From the NCBI GenBank assembly GCA_024516155.1, contig JAJJXM010000006.1:930001-994000 (forward strand): DNA of 64,000 nt. Reading direction: 5' to 3'. Positions 9,277-22,259 of the stretch are shown in pieces. Under the pieces are notes generated by a model. That model saw only the letters and a program-made list of their open reading frames with translations, made no database searches and had not been told where the DNA came from. The stretch's first letter is position 1, and each line of letters starts with the position of its first letter. A program made the position numbers and the translations under genes. Source of the DNA: Pyronema omphalodes (lineage: Eukaryota; Ascomycota; Pezizomycetes; Pezizales; Pyronemataceae).

Positions 9277-11949
9277 CGGTAGATATTGATATTGATATCT
9301 AGAGAACGAAATGTTAGCCATGTGGTATATGACTGTAAATCTTAGAATTTATTTGTACTAGACTATCCATTTTACCAAGTAAAACAGGCCTCCTGCCTTT
9401 CTGGAACAGAACACCAATAAACCTTGAATCAAATCCCATGATGAGATGCTTTCCATTCGGCTGAATTGCCCATCGATGTTTCACATATAAACTACCCCAC
9501 CTTGGGTCAATGCAACCTACCGAAATACCCCGCCAGTAATATACCATTTCGTTCTCGTATTCTCAACTGCAACAACTACCCCAACCGATAGCGAGTCACA
9601 ACCCACTTCGGATCGGCCCGCTCCTCAAAGGCCAAAGTTTAACAAGGATGGAAGTTGACAGCTTGGTTAGTTTCTCCCGGTAGATCTTTAGATCAACCCC
9701 GCATTGCGGAGATATAATACCGATGGGGATTTATAGATGCCGAATCGGATCGACTGGAATTGTGATTAGGTACGTCTAGTCGATTTGCAGTTAGGAAGTT
9801 CATGTGATTATCCTGAAAATATTTTATATATATTGTTGTTTATATGTGTTTCGGGATATTTGTGTATATTTCGTTCCATGTTTCATATAGGCCTGTCTTA
9901 GGCATCGGAATACGGATTCAAATGCTAGTGTAATGTGCCGGAGAATGGGTTAGGTTGAAAGCACGCTATAGTAGATACCGATAAAGATACATGGACTACG
10001 TCATTACGGCTTATAACGCAGTCGGGTTTTGAGCTCAGAATATACGAGAAGGTGTTTTAAATGGGTGGATTGGGGTCAGTTGTAGTTTATGGCTAGGATC
10101 GGAATTAGGATTTCTGTGTGATGTATGTGGTTGTGGTAGTATAAACTTCAACTGGAATTCGGAAGATATATTTGTTATGGGAGTTGGTGAAAGTGCTTAT
10201 GTAAGCTTGAACTTGTGGATCCTTGGCAATTAGTTGTAATGATAATTTATATGCAATGATCTGTTCTCGCGGTTCTCTTATTGTTGCTGTCCCTCGCGTC
10301 TTCGGCCTCGGTAAACATCAAATCTAATATCATGAAAGAGTTAGTGAAATTTACATCAATTCATGTGCTCATCGCCTGGGGATATTTAGAGCTATCCGAG
10401 AAAGTTGGTAGCATTGGAAGAGTATGGTACCATAGCTAGTGATATTATCAGGCTTTCAAAATAGTGGAAAACTAGAGAAGCCATTTTGTCAATTAACCAG
10501 TTTTGTCGCCCGATTTCCGAAAAACTTTGGGGGTACTACATAATCAAACGACCATAGAAATATCCAGCATGATTGATTGCATGCAGTATCTGGATACTGC
10601 AGCGGTTAAGAAACAGCTCATAGAATATATGGGCTATTCTCCGCATTCAAACATTGCCATGATGGGAAGAGGCTGTGGAGTTGATTGTGGGAAAGATAGT
10701 TGAATAATACGGTTTTTAATAGTAGCTTGATGCTTCGGGTCGGGTGTGGGTATTTCCGGGGCGAGTTGGGCATTTGCTGAGCGCGGAGTGATGATAACGG
10801 AAGACGGTAAGTCGAGTGATCTAAAATGCGTTGGGGCTCTTACAATCGACGGAAACATTCTAAGAACTAATGGCTTGGATTTAGATCAAATGATGTCATG
10901 AACTTCATAATTCATCTACCATAGACAAGCTGGATTCATTCAATGACTTCAGAGTCACGGTATTTACTCAAAGAGCGAGTGGCATAGTATCAGGCTTCAA
11001 CCCTCCACCCCCGGTCCGAACCAACTCGAAAAGGGGGTCGGAAAGATGCCAAGAACGCGGTTAGTCGGGTCACACCACCCCTTTTCGGTCTGTTTCGGAC
11101 GTGACATGGCGCGCCGATGCACTGAACAACAACATACATACCGAGTCCGAAGAATCGGGAAAAGACTCCATAGCAACGCTCATCTTGGTCAATTGCTTAC
11201 ATCTTTATTACATCTTTGTTGCTTATTTCTTCTCAGCCGTTCAGTATTCTGATGTTGGACGGCTGACAGAGAGAGAGACTCTGTGCACCGGGCGTAATAT
11301 GTAACCATAATCAGTACCCATGTTCTTACGGTAAACAATTTCACTATGCAGCATCACTGTTTGCGGGATGTCGATGCGGCACGAGCTGTACAGCTAGTGA
11401 GCAGGCTGATTGTAGCTTTTTTGACGATGAAAACGTCAATCCATGGAATTGAATGCCAATTCGCCTGGATCCGGGCATTGGACTGGTGATGAAGTCGATT
11501 TGATGTGCAGCTTATCCTCTATTTCTGCAATGCTCCCCCTCAATTAGATTCAAATCAACTGGTTTTCTCAACTTTCGTCTGTTTGTGGATTGTGGAGAAC
11601 CCCTGTGCGGCGTGTCGCGCATTGATCTCATCATCTCGACGAATCGATAGACGTCTACCGAATTGGCCGCTGGAGTTCACAGTCGTTCCAGTGAGTAGCT
11701 CAGGGGCACGCACCACCAGCATCCACAGCTCGTTCTGCAGCCGGAGCTCGCTGGCCACCGCCGCCAATTATCTAAGTTCTAGCGTACAAGCTCCACCCTG
11801 TCCTTTCACTACCACTCCTCCTCTCCCTCGACAGCTCTCTCCGTCTTCCACCTTCATCCTCTCCTTTACTCCTCGTTACTGCCTCGCCACACATCGAAAT
11901 AACTTCTGCTCAACACCAGCTATTTGCTCAGAACGAGTTACCATAAGCC
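9277..11949. other. Intergenic; no convincing gene except one weak minus-strand ORF
   Basis: 2.7 kb. Apart from the small ORF at 9314-9547 I see only short overlapping frames. The last 400 bp are rich in C and T and form the promoter and leader of the MYND gene. Confidence 0.5.
9314..9547 (-). CDS. Small ORF of unknown function (uncertain)
   Basis: 77 codons with an ATG start, convergent with the phytase gene and 38 bp past its stop. The translation begins MVYYWRGISVGCIDPRWGS and contains KHRWAIQPNGKHLIMGF. Composition is balanced rather than low-complexity, so it may be a small gene or a relic of one. It may equally be the phytase 3' untranslated region read backwards. I do not recognise a family. 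Confidence 0.2.
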   Translation of the reverse strand: MVYYWRGISVGCIDPRWGSLYVKHRWAIQPNGKHLIMGFDSRFIGVLFQKGRRPVLLGKMDSLVQINSKIYSHIPHG

Positions 11950-13205
11950 ATGTCCACCGCAGTTGCCGCTACGTAAATCTCTCCTTCCAAATAGCTCTGT
12001 CGTGTGTCCCAGCTGCTAACAACCATTCCTCGGAAAATCAGCGCTCCTAGCCCCCCACAAAGCCGTGCCATCAACGAGATCAAGCGTCTTCTTTCCAGAT
12101 CTGAGCCTGACTTTGCAACTGCTAAGACATGGGTCGCCAGAGCTATTGGCGGCAATGTTGCCTGCTTGGAGCCGTTCCGTAATGCTGTAGCGCGTAAGGG
12201 TCTCCCTGAGAAGCAGAAGCTCGATTTCTTGATTGCAGCTGTTCCCGAGGCCGATGCTGCTATCGTACGTCTCTACGGCAAAGACTGCTTCAGTCCCGGA
12301 AGTGAAGTCTATGGTCACTTCTGGCGTTTGGCTGAAACCAGGGGTTTCGTCCGTCTTTTGCTCGACATTGTCTTCTGTGCTGCCGATGCTGGTGATTGGG
12401 AGACTGCAGTCCAGTACTCCAAGCGTATCCTACAGATGAACCATGGTGACAACAACGGTATGTCCTACGGAACGTCTCCCCCTATTTCCCCAGCTTCTCA
12501 TTTTTTACAGGAATCCGCGACCGCGTACCTTTGTTCATGTTGCACCTCGGTAGACCCCTTGACGCCCTCAACTTCTGTCTCAGCTGGCTGGACACTACCC
12601 ACGACAAATACGACAACTCTCGCTACTGCCCCCTTGGAGGCTTTGCCGACGAAAACAGATACAAGAAGGAGGACTTGGACCCCTCCAAGCCTCTCCAGCT
12701 CAAGGTCCAGAACCTCGGACACGCGTCGCTTATCTTCACCTCCGCTCTCGCATGCTACAAGATCTACGGACCCTGCACTTTGTCAACCTCCTGGCTTCGT
12801 GAGGGTTTCATGGCTAACAGCCATGTTGTGAACTTGCTTCTCACCGATCCCAGCACCTGGCCCTCGGGACCCAACCAGAACCCCCGTGGACTCGGTTCCG
12901 AGCCCGAGGCCATGGACTACATCTTCTTCTCTCGCCAGCTCTGGCAGGATGAGGACTCCCTTAAGTGGGTCCGGGATTGTGCTGATGAGGTTCAGAAGCG
13001 TGAGTGCTCTGCTCGCGAATGCAGAAAGGTTGAGGCCGAGAAGGGCGAGTACAAGATGTGTTCCGGCTGCCGCGCGAGCTGGTACTGTGGCACTGACTGC
13101 CAGGCTGCTGACTGGAAGAGTGGACACAAGAGACGTTGCAAGGAGGAGCGCAACATCCGTGAGCTCACGGAGCAGATGGGCAAGGGCATGCAGTGGGGTA
13201 AATAA
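11950..13205 (+). CDS. MYND-type zinc-finger protein
   Basis: Predicted 377-residue intracellular protein. Three exons: 11950-11972, 12042-12457 and 12511-13205, with introns of 69 and 53 bp. The first exon codes only MSTAVAAT, so a call without splicing would miss the start. Residues 1 to about 300 are helical and alanine- and leucine-rich, with an LQMNHGDNNGIRDRVP motif like the N-x-x-D-N-x-G-x-R turn seen in TPR-like proteins. The C-terminus (312-356) is a MYND finger: C-x4-C, then CSGC, YCGTDCQ, DW and HKRRC. MYND fingers bind proline-rich partners and recruit chromatin or ubiquitin factors, so a protein-interaction role is likely, but no precise function can be given. The high GC of the coding exons contrasts with the AT-rich flanks. 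Confidence 0.9.
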
Positions 13206-14388
13206 ACATTCGGCCTAGGAGGAACAAAATTCACAAGTGCATTCATTGGTGCGGCGGAGTTGTCTTTTTGAAATCAGTTACACACTTATTTATTTGGTTG
13301 AATGCGGCAGGATTATGAAATTCATTTTAATTTTGAAAGTAGGGTAGAAATTTGCAGATAATAGCTGCGTATTTTGGAATACGGCAGCGGCGTACGGATG
13401 GAAATCATATGTAATGTAAACGCGTAGACTGGGATTGGTCTGTAACTGCCTGCTCAATAAACGAGACTCGTTTTTGACTCGAACACTTTTGTTTGCTTTT
13501 TTCGCGTATCTACTCTATCTCTCGAGATCGGAGATTTACACAAGTTCATTCCACTCTAGATACACCTCGTCAAACATCTCAAGTGCGGATCCGTCCGAGG
13601 CTCTTGCCGCCACCTCTTGCCCTGCGTCTCAATGGCGCAGTTGAATAGTTAGCACAAGCGTAGGAACGGTAAAATACCGAACTTGCGCCATCGTCGGATC
13701 TTCTAGAGCTCCTTCTATGTGCTCATCCATAGCTAACAGCATCGTAAATGGCTAGATCAAATGACGAATCTGACACCTGATTGGCCCCTTAGATAGATAG
13801 GAACGATGCATTCCATATCCATCGTGTCGGCCGAAGTTCGAACTGAATTAGGAACATTGAAAGACTATTCTAGCGTTGGATTCACTAATGCTCGCCAGTG
13901 CAGAAGAAACCAACTTGGGCATGAACCGAACAACTGATTGCTATACTACAGTGGAAGTAGTAGTCCGCGGAATGCTGATGAGGTTAGATTTCTTTTTGCT
14001 TCTTGGACGCGATTTGCAATTGGGTCGCATGATGGTCAGAGCCTGGTCAAAGCGTTTTGGAACTACTAACTATCTGATTGCTACTGGGCATATGGTGGTA
14101 CATATAGGATAAATTGATGATTTTTTAGGCTTTGATTAGGAGAGACTTTGAATGCACGGATGATTATGTTTCGAGACATATGATATGATGCTTTTCCCCC
14201 ACGGTTTTGGAGATTTGGGAATCAAGATAAGGCTTGGCATGTTTCACTCAACTCGTGGTTATTGTCGACTCGGGCGAGTCAGAGTTGATGAATTGGCTTT
14301 TGATGATTGAGGCTTGTGAGGCTTGGGAAGGATATAGGAAACTCGAATCATGACAGGATGGTTTGAGAAAATGAGAGGAAAAAATATT
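13206..14388. other. Intergenic
   Basis: 1.2 kb between the MYND gene and tRNA-Gly. Open frames of 60-78 codons are present but resemble nothing known. I see no regulatory element beyond the T-run that terminates the tRNA. Confidence 0.5.
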
Positions 14389-14459
14389 TGCATCCGTCGG
14401 GAATCGAACCCGAGCCAATTGCTTGGAAGGCAATTATGATACCATTTCACCACGGAAGC
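14389..14459 (-). tRNA. tRNA-Gly (anticodon TCC)
   Basis: 71-nt cloverleaf on the minus strand. The anticodon stem is ATTGC/GCAAT with loop CTTCCAA, giving anticodon TCC, which reads GGA. The T arm has the GGTTCGATTCC core (box B), and the discriminator base is A. No intron. The acceptor stem GCTTCCG/CGGATGC pairs except for a T:T mismatch at position 3:70. A T6 run (14379-14384) follows within 10 nt and would terminate RNA polymerase III. Confidence 0.93.
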
Positions 14460-15802
14460 CGGAATATGACTTTTTATAAAATTTGGTCAATTTGTATAAA
14501 GTAAAATTGAAACCATGCTTCTGATGCTGAATTTTTGTTATCCGTTTTACCTGTTTCGAGTTTATCAGCCTTTGCACAGTCTTACGAAAGGTCGCCTTAT
14601 TTTTTGGTATATTAGGCGTAGCGCTGCTTGCAAAAATCTGTCTGTAATACTCAATGTCTCCAAGGATCTAATAGCTCGATTCATTCTCATCACAAGGATA
14701 ACCTCACTGAGCACTCGGGTATTCACAATAACCAAATCGATAGCTGTAAAGCCCCTACGAAACATCAAATCCAAAGCTCTGAGAGAGGAAGATCTTCTGC
14801 AGATTGATTTAAAATTAGATAAGTACTCTAAATGGAAATTCACCATAACCGAAATCATGACAGAAAAGTAGTCACCAAGAATTAAGTCATTCATAGCCAC
14901 GGTGCATCCACACGGCAATGCATTATGGGATTCGATCTCCTTGTAGCTATCTTCTTCCTGTTGCTAGTTACATCCTATAGACGTGTTTTTGGATACTCCG
15001 GATGAAGTCTGTAATCAACATAAATCATTCAGCATTGGATATTCTAAACGTAATATTGCATTGACAATTAAGGTTGGGAACGTTTATGATCAATAAATGA
15101 ATAAATTGCATTGACGAGTTCCTGGGTGGAAGATATATCCAGTTGTCTAGATTCTGAAAGTCGTCGGTAGTGAAGAATGAACATATTTTGATAAAAATTG
15201 AGTGTGTAGTGGGGTAATTCTTGCTGGTAAGCAAAATTTCCCCGTTTTCGATTCTTCGGAGTTTGTGTGGGGTCGAATGGGAATGAATCATGTCAAATCA
15301 CTCGTTAGCATTCTTTGACCCCCAGCCGGACCCGTGATAATTGGTCAATAAGCAGTGCTGGGGCTTTGGAGAGTCATAGATATATGTAGATTTTATGAAA
15401 GAAGTATCATGCAGATGACATTCGTCTTTCATTAATACGGGATGTTGAAAAGAGCTGCTGTTTCTCCCTTATTTTCATTTGCTTCTCTTTTACTGCTTCT
15501 CTTTGTATGGCGGTTCTTTCTGAGGGTTAGGAGATCATAAAGCTCTAATAGATGGTCCAAAGAACAAAGACGGGTTTCGGGTTTTGGGTTTACTTTATCA
15601 TGAATGGACTTTTCAGGCCTCTGTCAACGTACAATTGAATAAATCAATATTTTATCAAATATGTTCTGGTCCAAGTTCTCGACTGGACTGTAAATCCAAT
15701 TAATTATTTATACGACCCTCCAAATTCGAGATGGTCCCTTAGAACCTCCTTGAATGCATCTACAATTTCCTGCACCGAGCCGCCTTGATTGTTTCAATAA
15801 AC
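14460..15802. other. Intergenic, AT-rich
   Basis: No supported gene. At 14515-14918 both strands are open at once (118 codons plus, 117 codons minus). This looks like chance or the trace of an old sequence; neither translation has a recognisable domain. Confidence 0.4.
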
Positions 15803-16115
15803 ATGGCTACACCTCTCAATATTCTCGAATTTGACCAAGACGACGAGAATTATCTAGCCAAATATACTCTCTGATTCAGTATAGATGCAGATGCTTGTCC
15901 TACTTTCTGGTCAGATAACTTCCCTCCCTTCAAGGCTGTTCGGTGTAGCCTATAGACACCGGGCCACCCTTGGACCGATGGTATCCTTCGTAGCTGATCT
16001 CTCATAAACTCATTGGAATTTCCCTGGAACCTTCGGAAGCAGCTATTGGGTGTGGCCTGTATATATGGAGTGGCTCCTGGGTTGTTAGAGCTGGAATAAT
16101 TTTGCTCGCGGTTGG
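15803..16115 (+). pseudogene. Possible gene relic with nonsense codons
   Basis: From the ATG at 15803 one frame reads a natural-looking protein: MATPLNILEFDQDDENYLAK, then a TGA at 15872, then FSIDADACPTFWSDNFPPF, and further segments interrupted by TAG and TGA. All three stops could come from CGA or CAG by a single C-to-T change, the signature expected of repeat-induced point mutation or deamination. I do not recognise the protein. An alternative is coincidence, since no homologue search is possible here. Confidence 0.3.
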
Positions 16116-16741
16116 CTCGGCTCCTTATTTCACTCGGGACCTACCCTAAGGAATACAGTACACTCGGTATCATACCAGCCGTAGTATATATATCATTTAA
16201 ACGATCCGAGCCGCCTATATGCTGCGACTTTAAGCCGATCCTACTCAACCGTGACGGAAGCTAGAATGACCGTCAGTGATTCCCAATGAGTTTGGTCATT
16301 GTGCTGTCTATTTTGTAGCATATGATGCGCTGCTTGTTGATGGATACTTTATTTTGCCTCCACGAGTGTCGCGAGGGTTGGTACGTTTTCACCTGTTGGC
16401 GCGGTACCTAGCTGTAGGTCTCTCAATATTCGCCAAAATCTGCCAAGCTGTACAAATAAACATGGAGATATCCCTTTTGTAATACGATGTTTTAAAAACT
16501 CCAAACAGTAATTAATGAGCGAGCCTGGAGATATTCAGGTTTCCTGATACATATGACACAGTAGTGGCAAGCTAACTGGAACCAACGCGCAGACCGCGAA
16601 GCCGTGAACCCAAGTAGTGCAGGCGTCAGCCGACCAAACCCGTTTCTCTATGTCCAGGAATCGTCCAATCTTCCACCGCGTTACACCTCAGCTAAGAACC
16701 TATAACGAACAAAGTCGCGATAAATAGTGTAGCCGTCAATC
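16116..16741. other. Intergenic; promoter of the GT8 gene
   Basis: No gene seen. The stretch before the ATG at 16742 is unremarkable and contains a short ORF (16276-16482) that I take to be random. Confidence 0.4.
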
Positions 16742-17865
16742 ATGTCAACTGCGTCTATCCTGCCACCTAGCCCTCCAAATAGCCTTCCGCCTAGTCAGCT
16801 CAATTCTGATAACGAGGACGACAAGAAACCCGGCGCATGGATTGTATTGTTGACCCAGCCATCTTATTTACCTGGTGTGATTTTACTGGGTTATTCTCTA
16901 AGGAAAGTCGATTCAAAGTATCCGCTTGTGGCTGCTGTTACCCCTTCACTTCCGGATGATTGTCGACAAGCTTTGATTGATTGTGGGATCAAGATTAAGG
17001 AAATTGCGCCATTGCAACCGAAGGATAAAGTGAAAGTGGTAGCCGAAAGATTCGAGGATACATGGAGCAAGTTGGCCGTATTCGGGTTCGAGGGATATCA
17101 GGTATTCACATTCCATTATGCTTCATGAGTAACAAGTTTATCTAATGAAATACAGAGGGCAATCCTCATTGACGCCGACATGCTGTTGCTCAAAAATATG
17201 GATCATCTTATGAACCTGCCCATTCCAGATGATTGGATTGCAGCCAACCATGCCTGTGTCTGTAACCTGGACCGCGATTCATGGGCACCTGAAGACTGGT
17301 TAGTTCACTATCATGTCAAAATATTTGTATATTCTGTCTAGATTATCTACTGACTATCTCTAGGAGAGAGGAAAACTGTGCTTACACACCGATGGTTCAC
17401 CCGGACGCACTCGAAAACCCAACCCAAGTCACTCCGTCATCGATTCGCACCCACACTTTGTTGAATTCTGGTTTGGTAGTTTTCACGCCTTCTAAGGTGG
17501 TCCTAAATCAGATGAGAGAGTTTCTGGCTACTTCGCAATTGGTTAAAGATTTCTCATTTCCTGATCAGGACTTCTTGGCACACTTTTACAAAGGTAGATG
17601 GATGCCAATTGGATGGCAATATAATGCAATTAAAACTGCAAGATACTGGCATCCAAAGATGTGGAACGATGATGCTGTGGTTAATGTGCACTACATTTGT
17701 GACAAGCCCTGGAAGGTGGGTAAAAAGAGGGGCACGGATGACGAAGTTACGCATACCTGGTGGTGGGATCACTTTGACGAATGGCGGAATTTGATGGCCG
17801 GATATAAGGAAGGGAGGAGTGTCAATATCGTGGAAAGGTATACCTCAGATGAGCACCAAGTCTAG
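16742..17865 (+). CDS. Glycosyltransferase family 8 (galactinol synthase/glycogenin-like)
   Basis: Predicted retaining GT8 sugar transferase, 334 residues. Three exons: 16742-17101, 17156-17298 and 17364-17865, with introns of 54 and 65 bp. Splicing restores the continuous family sequence across both joins, and neither intron is open in frame. Residues 1-30 are a proline- and serine-rich tail, and no signal peptide is seen, so it is probably cytosolic. The fold starts at about 33 (WIVLLTQPSYLPGVILLGYS). The metal- and nucleotide-sugar-binding DAD motif is 126-128 in RAILIDADMLLLKNMDHL. Later come LNSGLVVFTPS, FPDQDFLAHFYKGRW, PIGWQYN and VNVHYICDKPW, the order seen in galactinol synthases and glycogenin (the last being the H-Y-x-x-x-K-P-W block). 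Donor (UDP-sugar) is inferred; the acceptor is unknown. Confidence 0.92.
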
Positions 17866-20800
17866 GATTGGTTGTCTTCGACTTGAAACTTAATCGACAA
17901 TGAATGTATTGATTATGGTTAATGGTTCTAGACTTTAAATCCAGCATGGTGAGGGATTATTGTTGTAAATTTACTAGTGTTACGAAATGATGTATAGAAG
18001 AAGTTATAGTTTTCAGTGACAAATGAATCGCTCGAGTGGTGAAACTACATATGTATCATCCACGGGACTAAATTCGAAAGGTCTTGCCACCAGCCTACCT
18101 TACATGTAGGATACCTATGTTGGTTGACCGGACAGTTACACTGAAGCCAGCATAAATTCCGATCGACATTCAATCACAGATCTCACGACTCGTGCCATCC
18201 TTCGAGCCCCTTTTCCTAGAAGAAAAAAAAAGCCACAGCGCCCTGCATTAACCACAACCGAGATCACAAGGCCTTTTATCCATCTACTTATCGAATATTT
18301 GTGGCACTTCCTCCCACGCAGTTTTCTAGTCGGGTATTAGTCTTTTGTGTAACCACGTTTTTAGCACGTTCATCGTGTTTCTAGGAAGCATGAAGCATGC
18401 ATGGTGCATCAATCGCTTCAGTTATCAGATGCACCGGCGATCTGATGTCAGTTAGTGATGAACGTAATTCTGCAAGCCGTATATTCTCGACTTCATCTAC
18501 ACATCGACTAGTTATCTTTTTGTTGTCTTTTCTCGCCTAAGATACCAACACATTTCGCAAGAATTTCGTCATGCTCATACGTTTTTGAGTCGCAACATGA
18601 AGAATTTTAACCTTCGTTTGCTGATGGATTCCTTCGCGTGATAGAGAAAATTCATACATATGTACTTTCGCTGAATATACATCTGGAATCCTCTCATCCC
18701 GTACCGACGCCGGTGATATCGGAGAGTAGGATCCGATTCCTACTGGCGCGAAAGTCCCACATGACACGCAAGTAGATGAGTTGAAGCGAGAAAGAGACAG
18801 TGTAGAATTCTAGACTAACAATCATGTTACGTGTCCAAAGAGGAATGAAAGTATGTTCGAAAAAAATGTTGTCTAAGAAGCCCCAAATCACCGATATAAC
18901 TGAGTGATAATTCATGATGAGAAAGCGACCCGAACGCTTCTAATTACGGCCGCTGGTGGGATGCTGTTAGACAAATTGAGTAAGATATGCGGGCATGTGA
19001 TCGTACGATAATCGCGCTGGGTCTTAGCATTGCATTCAGGGTGAAAACCTTCTTCGGGCTTTGTGCCCTTAGAGGTCCTGAGCCCTAGGGCATCGTGTCT
19101 TGCTCAGCATATTCCTAGGGTTTGCACATGCATGTCTGTGCAGGAACCCGATTCCGCGCATCATAGATTTTCAAATTACGAGTGGGTGTCTTGTGAAGCT
19201 GTGAGATCCCAGTAGATTGAGTAATTAGTTCATCTGCAAGTCTGTAGTCAGGCTTCATTGTGTGCAGTGAATGGTAGAGTGCATGAGCGAAGAGAATAAT
19301 AGGAAAAGAGATCATGTATGAAGAGCATTTGACATTGACTCTTTGGGTTTAGTTGTTTTGGATTGTATACCATCGCCCCCAAGACTAAAGACAGCTAGTT
19401 GGTGATAGAGTCAAATCAAAATGCTAGAGTGTCTATGCACTCATGCCAACGCATATACTGACTTGTAAACTGCAAATTCCATCTTAATCTCCGAAGCACA
19501 TCCTAAACTCCGAATACCATCTTCAAATCCCTACCGGATGGCGGTGTTCCTGGACAAAAATATCTGCCACTCTTCATACGATACACTATTCATGATCAAT
19601 ATCTGAATATCCGTATTTTGATTGTATTGCCTGATAATCATCTGATTTATTTCCAAGCCAACCTACGCGTAACACTATGAAACTATAGAGTAATGACAAA
19701 TGCAGGCCAAAAACAGCAAAGTCTAGAGTTATTTATGTGAATTCATGGTCCAAAGACTAAGAAACTTAGTCCGGGACTATCGATAGTGTCCGTTTACCAG
19801 TTCCGCTTCCGAATCTTACGATATTTCTTGCCGCTCGTTTATTCGACCATCCCGCAGTCGGTATGAGATGTAGGTAAGAAACCGGTATCATTGTTTTACT
19901 CCCTGGTCCTTCCATAGGTTCCGTCGATATCATATGTAGGCTACTGTTGCCAATAAACTCGGAAACCCCGCATTCACCATCGCTAAGTATCCAGTTTCAT
20001 GTTTTCGGTCCTGGAAATTGCCGAGTGCAGTTCAGCTAGAGTAGAGTGGTAAATTCCGGGATGTTCTATATCTAACTCTATCTGTAATAGTGATGGCAGT
20101 TTTGGTCCTGTATCATACGATTATACTCGTCAAGTCCTGAAGGAATGGATTGACAGGCAATGACTCCAAGATTGAGTTAGATAACTATCATCTTGGTGGC
20201 ACACTCGGATAGCCACCCATACTTTTTGAAGCAGAACATATCAGCTCCAATCAACACTCCAAAACTTCTACAAAATTCTTTGAAAATACGTAAGCTTTTG
20301 AAAATTGATGAATGCCGAATTCTGACCCGATTGTTAAATGTAATTTAGCATCAGAAACTCGAACTGGGGAAGTCAGTATCGAAAATTTCATCTTTTCAGC
20401 TGGCTGTCGTTTAACCATTTCTTGGTGGATTTGCAAAATTCAAGATTCATCATGTAGCCAATATCTTAAATTATCTTCATTGCAAATTTATCCGCTATCC
20501 AACCAGTATTTACTTGATTGGGTTATACTCTCAAAGTGAAATCGAGAATTCCCAGTTTTTTTTTTCATATCATGACATCAAAAATCAATATTTTTTCGTA
20601 CAATTTTCAGTCATTAACATCCTATACATTTTCTGACGTATACATCAATCAACGATAAAACCGGTCATGTTTTTGAACAGTAAAAGCAACCTGAACGTCA
20701 TGGATTGAAGGCACTGACTAGGTTTTTGAGATAGTCATCTCAATAGTCATCTAGAGCAATATGGGTCTTAATGGCGCTTAGAATGATCGGTTCACCACTT

Positions 20801-21519
20801 TTGGACTTTACGAATATTGGATTATGATGTGATGCATAGTCCTTGACGAGTTCCCACCATGTTCGTTAACGCCGGTTACCGTACGATGAAGAAAATTATA
20901 CACGATCCTTTAGTAGCCAGCGATCCCTCCCTACCTCCCACCACTACGTTAGTGCATTCCATTGTCCCTTGCTTAGGATGCTATTCAATCTGCACTTGCA
21001 TAGTGCCATTGCCTTCAAGAATCAGCAACGTGTTGCGCAAACGATTGTAATAGTCAATCCATAGTATCGTCTACTTTTGTACTGTACAACTCCAATTAGT
21101 GATATAGCTATACCCAGCAAGCATCATGCTTCCGCTCACATCACATCCGCCACTTCGTGACCGAGCCATATCTCTCTCTAGGTTCATGATTCCCTAGGGA
21201 GTCCAGGGGTAACGTATGTACCACTTTAATTCCTCATTCGCCGTTCAAAGAATTACAGATCCCTCGCTGATAAGTTCACCGCCGCGCACGCAGGGGAGGA
21301 CCGCCACCGCAGGGCACTGCTCCCGGCAGAATTCTTGGGTCTAGACCGAATGGTTTAACCGCGTCCAGCAGACATGCAGGGCAGACGCCACATAGCGGGG
21401 TACAGTAAGGTTCGAAAATGTGTGAAGAGTCTAGGGTTGCGGGAGAACTCGTGGGGTGGTTGTTTGAGGTTTGAGGTTGGAGTGGGGGTTTTACGGTTCA
21501 TAGTTAGCTCTTTTTTGTA
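17866..21519. other. Gene desert, part 1
   Basis: 3.6 kb after the GT8 gene. Only short scattered frames (60-75 codons) are seen on either strand, and none has a domain I recognise. No tRNA, 5S or clear transposon end was found by eye. Confidence 0.45.
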
Positions 21520-21675
21520 ATGGCCGCGCGCACCCCCCAGGGATTCAGGCTGACCGTGAACGCCATTTCGATATCAGGCCACCACCGCAATCTGCAGCCC
21601 AGTTTTGTGTCCCACCATATGGCTCGGCAGGCTCGTGGAAAGTGGGCTGACAGCGGCGCCGAGAAAGACCGGTGA
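21520..21675 (+). CDS. Small GC-rich ORF, 51 codons (uncertain)
   Basis: ATG-initiated frame beginning MAARTPQGFRLTVNAISISG and ending GAEKDR before TGA. It lies in a GC-rich island (about 21500-21740) inside AT-rich DNA. The codons look natural, but length and lack of homology leave it doubtful. It may be a relic exon. The minus strand is open here too (96 codons), which weakens the case. Confidence 0.2.
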   Translation: MAARTPQGFRLTVNAISISGHHRNLQPSFVSHHMARQARGKWADSGAEKDR

Positions 21676-22259
21676 TTCGCAGCCCGCTGTGGCGTGCGGG
21701 ACGACAAAAGCGGGGGCGGGCTCCGTGAAAGGCTTATACTAAAAGCGTGTGCGGGCTCTGTGAAGGTTAAACTTAAAATGATCGTCAGTGACATTATTCA
21801 GCCGAACTTTTGCTCAGCCCATATACGCTAGGGATTAAAAAACGTCAGCGCATACAGCCTCTTTCAATTCGCCCCACTTCGTTGAAATGTGGCAATTTCT
21901 GGCTTTTTTTTTTCGTCAGCAAAAACAGTGAAAGCGCCTTCCTTTGGAGATGTTTTTGATAATGACACCATCCCTTCATTTTTGTGCTCATTTGTAATGT
22001 GCATGGCTATCAATTTGTGTCAAAATCATGTACCTTGTCTCATAGCCATGGTTGTTTTTCTGTTTTCTCTTCTTCGCAGCTTCGCTTGTTGTGACGCTAT
22101 CTTCCTTGGATTACTATTGCAGCTGTCAATTAACGTGAACCCTTCGTTCGCCAAGGTTTATACACACATATCCACAGGAATATTATAATCAATTAAGCGA
22201 CAATAACTGTTGTTTGCCAAAAGATACAGGTCACAAATGGCGAACCATCAATTCGAATT

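Noticed and set aside
14515..14918. 118- and 117-codon ORFs open on opposite strands
   Set aside because: Mutually antisense, AT-rich, no domain and no clear codon bias; no ground for preferring either strand.
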